Shown here in pieces: positions 5,502-9,396 of a DNA stretch of 9,396 nt. Positions within the stretch are counted from its first letter, which is position 1. Each line of letters begins with the position of its first letter. The DNA is from Sphingopyxis sp. (GTDB lineage: Bacteria; Pseudomonadota; Alphaproteobacteria; Sphingomonadales; Sphingomonadaceae): NCBI GenBank assembly GCA_013911715.1, contig JACEST010000076.1:1-9396 (forward strand). Direction: 5' to 3'. Under the pieces are notes generated by a model. It did no database searches. It saw only the letters and a program-made list of their open reading frames with translations, and had not been told where the DNA came from. The translations under genes were made by a program, and so were the position numbers.

Positions 5502-6518
5502 ATGGACATGCGCATGTTCAGCATCTTGGCCGCCGCGCTAGCCGCTGCAATTGCACCCTCTCCATCGGGCCATGCGGCGACCGCCACCCCGAGCGACCAG
5601 CGGCTGATCGCAGCGCTCGGCGAAATCATGGCGATGGAGGCACGCGTTGCCCCGCTCGCCGCGCGCATCGCCCGCAGCAGCGCGCGCTGGTGCCCGATGA
5701 CGATGCCAGCGCCCGGCTGGCTGCTGGGTGACCGGCGACTCTATACGGACCGTGTCTGGCCGTTGGCGCGCGCCGCTTATGGTGCAGTGGATGCCGATGC
5801 GCCCTTCATCGCCGCGCTCGACCCCGATGGTGCAGCGGCACAGGCCGGGCTGCGCGTCGGAGATGCCATCACGGCGATTGACGGTGCGGCGATCGGTGCC
5901 TTGGACGACAGGCCGCACGGGCGTATGGCGTGGGTCCACCACGCGCTCGCCAATCTGCCCGGCGGCGCAGCCGTCGCCGTGTCGGTGCCGCGCCTTCCCG
6001 AGCCAGTGCAGCTTGCCCCGGCACCGGGCTGCGCCAGCGAGTTCCGGGTCGAGGCTTATGACGCGGTCAAAGCACAGGCCGACGGCATGGTGGTCTTTAT
6101 CCCCGGCGGAATGGTGCGCTTTGCCGCCAATGACGAAGAACTGGCGACGGTGATAGCGCACGAACTGGCACACAATATCCTGATGCATCGCACGCGGCTC
6201 GACGCGGCCAAAATCGACCGCGGGCTGGGCCAGCAATTTGGCCGCAGCGCGCGGCTGACCCGCGCGACGGAAATCGAGGCCGACCGATTGTCGGTGTGGC
6301 TGCTCGCCGATGCCGGTTTCGACCCAGATACCGCCGCGCGCTTCTGGACCAGCTATGGCCAGCGGCGCGGCGGCGGGATTTTTGCCGCGCCAACGCACCC
6401 CCGGTGGCGCGAGCGCGTTCGCATTGTGACCACCGAGGCCGCACTGCTTCGCCGCCTGCGCGCGGCCAACCCTGTAACCGCACCGCCGCTGGTCACGAAC
6501 CCCCCGCCATTGGAATGA
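5502..6518 (+). CDS. Exported PDZ-M48 zinc metallopeptidase
   Basis: The 338-residue product is a predicted periplasmic zinc protease. A signal peptide occupies about 1-25 (MDMRMFSILAAALAAAIAPS, cleavage probably near SGHA). A PDZ-like segment follows at about 95-165, with AAAQAGLRVGDAITAIDGAA at 111-130 as the characteristic carboxylate-binding and second-strand part. The M48 domain covers about 178-320, with HELAH at 220-224 (zinc ligands H220 and H224, catalytic E221) and the third ligand E257 in EIEAD (257-261). M48 enzymes act in protein quality control, often at the envelope; a PDZ domain usually selects unfolded or C-terminal peptides. The substrate here is unknown. Three ATGs (5502, 5508, 5514) all keep the signal peptide and none has a clear Shine-Dalgarno, so the start is uncertain by a few residues. 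Two cysteines (C64 and C177) may form a disulfide. Confidence 0.88.
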   Translation: MDMRMFSILAAALAAAIAPSPSGHAATATPSDQRLIAALGEIMAMEARVAPLAARIARSSARWCPMTMPAPGWLLGDRRLYTDRVWPLARAAYGAVDADAPFIAALDPDGAAAQAGLRVGDAITAIDGAAIGALDDRPHGRMAWVHHALANLPGGAAVAVSVPRLPEPVQLAPAPGCASEFRVEAYDAVKAQADGMVVFIPGGMVRFAANDEELATVIAHELAHNILMHRTRLDAAKIDRGLGQQFGRSARLTRATEIEADRLSVWLLADAGFDPDTAARFWTSYGQRRGGGIFAAPTHPRWRERVRIVTTEAALLRRLRAANPVTAPPLVTNPPPLE

Positions 6519-6537
6519 GTGCACGCCGCCCTATATG
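6510..6537 (+). promoter_or_regulatory. Possible promoter of msrA
   Basis: TTGGAA (6510-6515) and TATATG (6532-6537) are 16 bp apart, each matching the sigma70 consensus at four of six positions. The -35 overlaps the last codons of the protease gene. The start point would give a leader of roughly 25-30 nt before msrA. Read-through from the protease gene is the alternative; no terminator is visible in the 52-bp gap. Confidence 0.35.
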
Positions 6538-6570
6538 CGGGGTCCGCGCCGCACGATACAGGAGCCCGAC

Positions 6571-7104
6571 ATGACTGACGTTGTTGCCACCTTTGCCGGG
6601 GGCTGTTTCTGGTGCACCGAGGCGGTGTTCCAGTCGCTGGCGGGCGTTCAATCGGTCGAAAGCGGCTATATTGGCGGGACCCTGCCCGACCCTACCTATG
6701 AACAGGTGTGCAGCGGCACCACCGGCCATGCCGAAGCGATCCGCATTGCCTTTGACCCCGCTGTCATCAGTTACGATGACCTGCTCGATGTGCATTTTGC
6801 CACGCACGACCCGACCCAGCTCAACCGCCAGGGCAATGACATTGGCACCCAATATCGCAGCGCGATTTTCCCGCACGATGATGCGCAGCGCGCTGGGGCA
6901 CAGGCCGGCATCGCGCGCGCCGCAGCCGATTGGCCAGCGCCGATCGTGACGACGATCGAACCGATGGCGACCTGGTATCCGGCCGAGGATTATCATCAGC
7001 AATTTTGGAACGGCGCGGGCCAGCGCAACGGCTATTGTCTGGCGGTCATTCCGCCCAAGCTTGCCAAATTGCGCAAGCGCTTTGCCGACCGGCTGCGTGC
7101 CTGA
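6571..7104 (+). CDS. msrA: Peptide methionine-S-sulfoxide reductase MsrA
   Basis: MsrA reduces the S-epimer of methionine sulfoxide in proteins and free methionine, repairing oxidative damage in the cytoplasm. The 177-residue product has no signal peptide. The active-site motif GGCFWCTEAVF spans 10-20, with catalytic C12. The family stretch HDPTQLNRQGNDIGTQYRS spans 79-97 and WYPAEDYHQQF 135-145. C12 is followed by C15, giving a CxxC arrangement, and a further Cys (C156) lies in the C-terminal NGYC, so resolving cysteines of both known types are present. ATG 6571 is chosen because AGGAG lies six bases upstream; the extra 12 residues of the open frame from 6535 are not family-like. It is a solo MsrA with no fused or adjacent MsrB in this window. 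Confidence 0.97.
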   Translation: MTDVVATFAGGCFWCTEAVFQSLAGVQSVESGYIGGTLPDPTYEQVCSGTTGHAEAIRIAFDPAVISYDDLLDVHFATHDPTQLNRQGNDIGTQYRSAIFPHDDAQRAGAQAGIARAAADWPAPIVTTIEPMATWYPAEDYHQQFWNGAGQRNGYCLAVIPPKLAKLRKRFADRLRA

Positions 7105-7182
7105 CTTGTCATCATCCTGCTGTTGAATAATCCGGTGGGATCAACCAAGGCATGCCGACCAGCATGACTTTGGAGCCATGAC
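7105..7182 (+). promoter_or_regulatory. msrA-galU intergenic region
   Basis: This 78-bp gap ends in a good ribosome binding site for galU (TGGAG, 7171-7175, seven bases before ATG 7183). A possible promoter, TTGTCA with AATAAT 14 bp downstream, has too short a spacer to be convincing. No terminator hairpin for msrA is visible; GGCATGCC (7149-7156) is a perfect 8-bp palindrome but is too small to interpret. Co-transcription with msrA remains possible. Confidence 0.25.
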
Positions 7183-8052
7183 ATGAAACCCATCCGCAAA
7201 GCCGTGTTCCCCGTTGCGGGGCTAGGCACCCGGTTCCTGCCCGCGACCAAGGCGATCCCCAAGGAAATGCTGCCGGTGGTCGACCGGCCGCTGATCCAAT
7301 ATGCCGTCGACGAAGCGCGCGAAGCGGGCATCGAACAGATGATCTTTGTCACCGGACGCGGCAAGACCGCGCTTGTCGAGCATTTCGACATCGCCTACGA
7401 GCTCGAAGCCACCATGGCCGAGCGTGCCAAGGATATGTCGGCGCTCGAAGCCACACGCTTCCTGCCCGGCAATCTGATCACGGTGCGGCAACAGGTGCCG
7501 ATGGGATTGGGCCACGCCATCTGGTGCGCGCGCGCAATTGTCGGCGATGAACCTTTTGCGATTTTCCTGCCCGACGAGTTCATGTTCGGCACGCCGGGCT
7601 GCATGAAACAGATGGTCGAGGCCTATGACGAGGTGGGCGGCAACATTATTTCGGTGCTCGAAGTGCCGCACGAGCAGGTCTCAAGCTATGGCGTCATCGC
7701 GCCGGGGGCAAGTCATGGCGCGCTGACCGAAGTGCGCGGGCTGGTCGAAAAGCCGCGGCAAGAGGATGCACCATCGAACCTGATCATTTCGGGGCGCTAT
7801 ATCCTCCAGCCCGAGGTGATGCGCGTGCTCGAACGTCAGGAAAAGGGCGCCGGCGGCGAAATTCAGCTAACCGACGCAATGGCCCAAATGATCGGCACCC
7901 AGCCGTTCCATGCCGTGACCTTTGCCGGGCAGCGCTTCGACTGCGGGTCGAAAATCGGCTATATCGAGGCCAATCTGGCGGTCGCGCTCAGCCGCCCCGA
8001 TATGGCCAGCGATGTCCGGCGGATTGCACAAAAATTGCTCGATTGCGCCTGA
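7183..8052 (+). CDS. galU: UTP-glucose-1-phosphate uridylyltransferase
   Basis: GalU makes UDP-glucose from UTP and glucose-1-phosphate, the precursor for lipopolysaccharide, exopolysaccharide and other glucosylated envelope polymers; it acts in the cytoplasm. The 289-residue length is normal. The nucleotide-binding signature AGLGTRFLPATKAIPKEMLP is at 12-31. The uridine-contacting RQQVPMGLGHA is at 102-112, the metal-binding Asp131 sits in FLPDEF, GLVEKP is at 186-191, GGEIQLTDA at 224-232, and FDCGSKIGY with its conserved Lys at 252-260. Gly-rich loop, acidic metal site and lysine are all present, so it should be active. ATG 7183 is supported by TGGAG seven bases upstream and by the conserved M-K-P-I-R-K-A-V-F-P start. 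A weak terminator lies directly after the stop. Confidence 0.97.
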   Translation: MKPIRKAVFPVAGLGTRFLPATKAIPKEMLPVVDRPLIQYAVDEAREAGIEQMIFVTGRGKTALVEHFDIAYELEATMAERAKDMSALEATRFLPGNLITVRQQVPMGLGHAIWCARAIVGDEPFAIFLPDEFMFGTPGCMKQMVEAYDEVGGNIISVLEVPHEQVSSYGVIAPGASHGALTEVRGLVEKPRQEDAPSNLIISGRYILQPEVMRVLERQEKGAGGEIQLTDAMAQMIGTQPFHAVTFAGQRFDCGSKIGYIEANLAVALSRPDMASDVRRIAQKLLDCA

Positions 8053-8053
8053 C

Positions 8054-8096
8054 GGGCCCAATATTACAGATAAATGACGGAAATCTGGCCCTTTTT
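8054..8096 (+). terminator. Weak rho-independent terminator after galU
   Basis: GGGCC (8054-8058) pairs with GGCCC (8087-8091), and five T residues follow directly (8092-8096). The 28-nt loop can fold further through AGAT (8068-8071) with ATCT (8083-8086). The long loop and asymmetric bulge make it weaker than the rpsI terminator, but the position two bases after the galU stop and the T-tract fit the role. Confidence 0.5.
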
Positions 8097-8097
8097 C

Positions 8098-8123
8098 CTA
8101 ACTCGGCATTAACCATCGCTTGA
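8098..8123 (+). promoter_or_regulatory. Candidate CtrA-binding region upstream of the chemotaxis receptor
   Basis: Three half-sites stand exactly 11 bp apart: CTAA (8098-8101), TTAA (8109-8112) and TTGA (8120-8123), each separated by seven bases. The CtrA consensus of alphaproteobacteria is TTAA-N7-TTAA, and the central piece reads TTAACCAT, a common form of the CtrA half-site. The last half-site overlaps TTGATA (8120-8125), a possible -35 box, the usual position for CtrA activation. No good -10 follows. CtrA controls motility and chemotaxis genes in many alphaproteobacteria, which suits the downstream gene. Confidence 0.45.
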
Positions 8124-8161
8124 TAGCAGGACGGCGTCTTTCATCTCCCCCCGAGGTTGAT

Positions 8162-9396
8162 ATGTCGCGCTTTCCCGGTTTCCCAAAGGCTGCCATTTAC
8201 GTATCATTCGGCAAAGTCCGGCTGGGTGGACGCTTCTTATTGGGCGTTGCCTTCGTCATCATGCTGTCCATCGGGTTTAGCCTTGCCAACTGGTTCACCT
8301 ATCGCGCAACCATTGCGCAGACACAGATGCTGGAAAATGTCGGGCTGGCGATCAACGAGCATCAGCGCGCCGATGTAATCCGCGTCGCCATCGAGGCCGA
8401 TATTTTGCGGTCACGGCTCGCCGACATGCACGACGACACTGGCGAAATCGCGGTCGGCGGTGGAGTGCTTGCCGACCATTTCACCGCTTTGCGCAAGACG
8501 CAGGATGCCATCCGGCGGCTCGAACTCAGCGACGATGTTCGGACCAAATTCGATACGCTGCGGGGCGAATGGACCGATTATATCAAGGCAGCCGAACAGG
8601 CCCATGCCGCGCTCGCCGCCGACAGTCCGATGGTCGATGACCTTAACGCCCGGTTCGACAATGCCGCATCGACCGCCACTGCTGTCATGGCGCAGGCCAG
8701 CGACGAATTCGCGATCGTCCACACCGATCAGATTCGCAACGTCCGGTCGATTGCGCAGCGCGCCGAGTTGCTGTTCGCATTGCAGCCACTGGTCCTGCTG
8801 ATCATCCTGGTGCTGGGCGCGTGGACGCTCCGTCAGGCGGTCATCAAGCCGGTGACCGTCATGGGCGAAGCATTGCTGGCGCTGTCACGCGGCGAGGAGG
8901 CCGTGAGCCTGCCTGCGATTGACCGTTCCGATGAAGTCGGCGATCTGGCGCGCGGCATTGCCGCCTTCCGCGCCCGCGCCGACGAGGTATCCGCCGCCCT
9001 GACGGCGCAGCGCGCCGCCGAAACCAAAGCGGTCAAGGCCGGTGAGCGCGCCGAGCGCGAAAATGACCGGCGCGAAGCCTTGGTCCGGTTGGCCGAGGCG
9101 CTCGAAACCCGTGTCCAGACCGCCGCTCAGGCGGTGGCAGCGACAGCGGGACGGGTACGCGAAGCCGCCGTCGCGGTCGAGGTCGCCGCCAAGTCGAGCC
9201 GCTCCAACATCGCGCAGGCCAGCCAAACCGGCCAGCAGATGATCGGCAGCGTTGACGAGGTAGCCGCCGCCACCCAACAACTCGCCACCAGTGCGCAAAG
9301 CATCGCCGGGCTGATGACCGCGTCGGTGGCCCAGATTGAGACCGCCGCAACATTGGGCGAGCGCGCCACCAGCCAGACGCGCGAACTCAACCGCCT
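8162..9396 (+). CDS. Methyl-accepting chemotaxis protein, 5' part (runs off the window)
   Basis: The frame is open from ATG 8162 to the last base (411 codons plus two bases). It has the layout of a transmembrane chemoreceptor: a basic N-terminus, helix 1 at about 22-43, a roughly 160-residue largely helical periplasmic sensor region (about 44-202), helix 2 at about 203-222, a HAMP domain at about 223-275 (RQAVIKPVTVMGEALLALSR, DRSDEVGDLARGIAAFRARA), then a long coiled coil entering the MCP signalling domain (SVDEVAAATQQLATSAQSIA at 363-382). Such receptors control the kinase CheA; the conserved CheA/CheW-binding hairpin tip is beyond the window. GAGG (8153-8156) lies five bases before the ATG. 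The sensor region has many acidic and alanine residues and no recognisable PAS or Cache motif, so the ligand is unknown. A CtrA-like box lies upstream. Confidence 0.92.
   Translation, partial: MSRFPGFPKAAIYVSFGKVRLGGRFLLGVAFVIMLSIGFSLANWFTYRATIAQTQMLENVGLAINEHQRADVIRVAIEADILRSRLADMHDDTGEIAVGGGVLADHFTALRKTQDAIRRLELSDDVRTKFDTLRGEWTDYIKAAEQAHAALAADSPMVDDLNARFDNAASTATAVMAQASDEFAIVHTDQIRNVRSIAQRAELLFALQPLVLLIILVLGAWTLRQAVIKPVTVMGEALLALSRGEEAVSLPAIDRSDEVGDLARGIAAFRARADEVSAALTAQRAAETKAVKAGERAERENDRREALVRLAEALETRVQTAAQAVAATAGRVREAAVAVEVAAKSSRSNIAQASQTGQQMIGSVDEVAAATQQLATSAQSIAGLMTASVAQIETAATLGERATSQTRELNR

Noticed and set aside
5538..6524. 328-codon minus-strand frame opposite the M48 protease
   Set aside because: It is long, but lacks any motif, signal or plausible start. 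The plus strand holds the HELAH and EIEAD zinc site in the right order.
8157..8378. Short plus-strand frame starting five bases before the chemoreceptor ATG
   Set aside because: It is out of frame with the chemoreceptor, whose 411 codons run unbroken with membrane helices and a HAMP domain.
1..9396. tRNA, CRISPR, insertion sequence, toxin-antitoxin or phage-defence genes
   Set aside because: I looked on both strands for direct-repeat arrays, cloverleaf arms, transposase motifs and small two-gene pairs and found none. The region reads as stable housekeeping chromosome.

Overview
The window looks like core chromosome of a GC-rich alphaproteobacterium, most likely Sphingomonadales. The reasons are the GC-rich third codon positions, an S9 protein with an alphaproteobacterial N-terminal extension, a mitochondrial-type (Cox15-like) haem A synthase, a DUF1499 protein, GalU, and a CtrA-like box before a chemotaxis receptor. 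Taxonomy is inferred from protein character only; no search was run. I see no insertion sequence, phage gene, CRISPR array, tRNA or rRNA. No stretch longer than about 110 bp lies outside a gene.

Layout. (1) Positions 1-570 (+) hold the 3' end of a multi-pass membrane protein, probably a polysaccharide flippase. It meets an alpha/beta hydrolase (572-1516, -) tail to tail. (2) A DUF1499 membrane protein (1599-2390, +) diverges from the hydrolase across an 82-bp gap. (3) A minus-strand block reads ctaA (haem A synthase), then an unrecognised exported protein coupled through a TTGA overlap, then rplM-rpsI (L13-S9). rplM-rpsI has its own well-formed sigma70-type promoter inside the 3' end of the exported-protein gene, a structured leader of about 120 nt, and a rho-independent terminator after rpsI. 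(4) Diverging from ctaA on the plus strand are an exported PDZ-M48 zinc protease, msrA, galU and the 5' part of a methyl-accepting chemotaxis protein that runs off the window.

Functional links. The L13-S9 pair and the CtaA/exported-protein pair are the only clear transcription units. CtaA serves cytochrome oxidase assembly. MsrA repairs oxidised methionine. GalU supplies UDP-glucose for envelope polysaccharide, a theme shared with the possible flippase at the left edge. Most of the window is ordinary housekeeping sequence, and I do not see a new multigene system. The points most worth a second look are a perfect 37-bp palindrome exactly at the left edge, three CtrA-like half-sites in 11-bp phase before the chemotaxis gene, the unrecognised secreted protein coupled to ctaA, and the leader of rplM.
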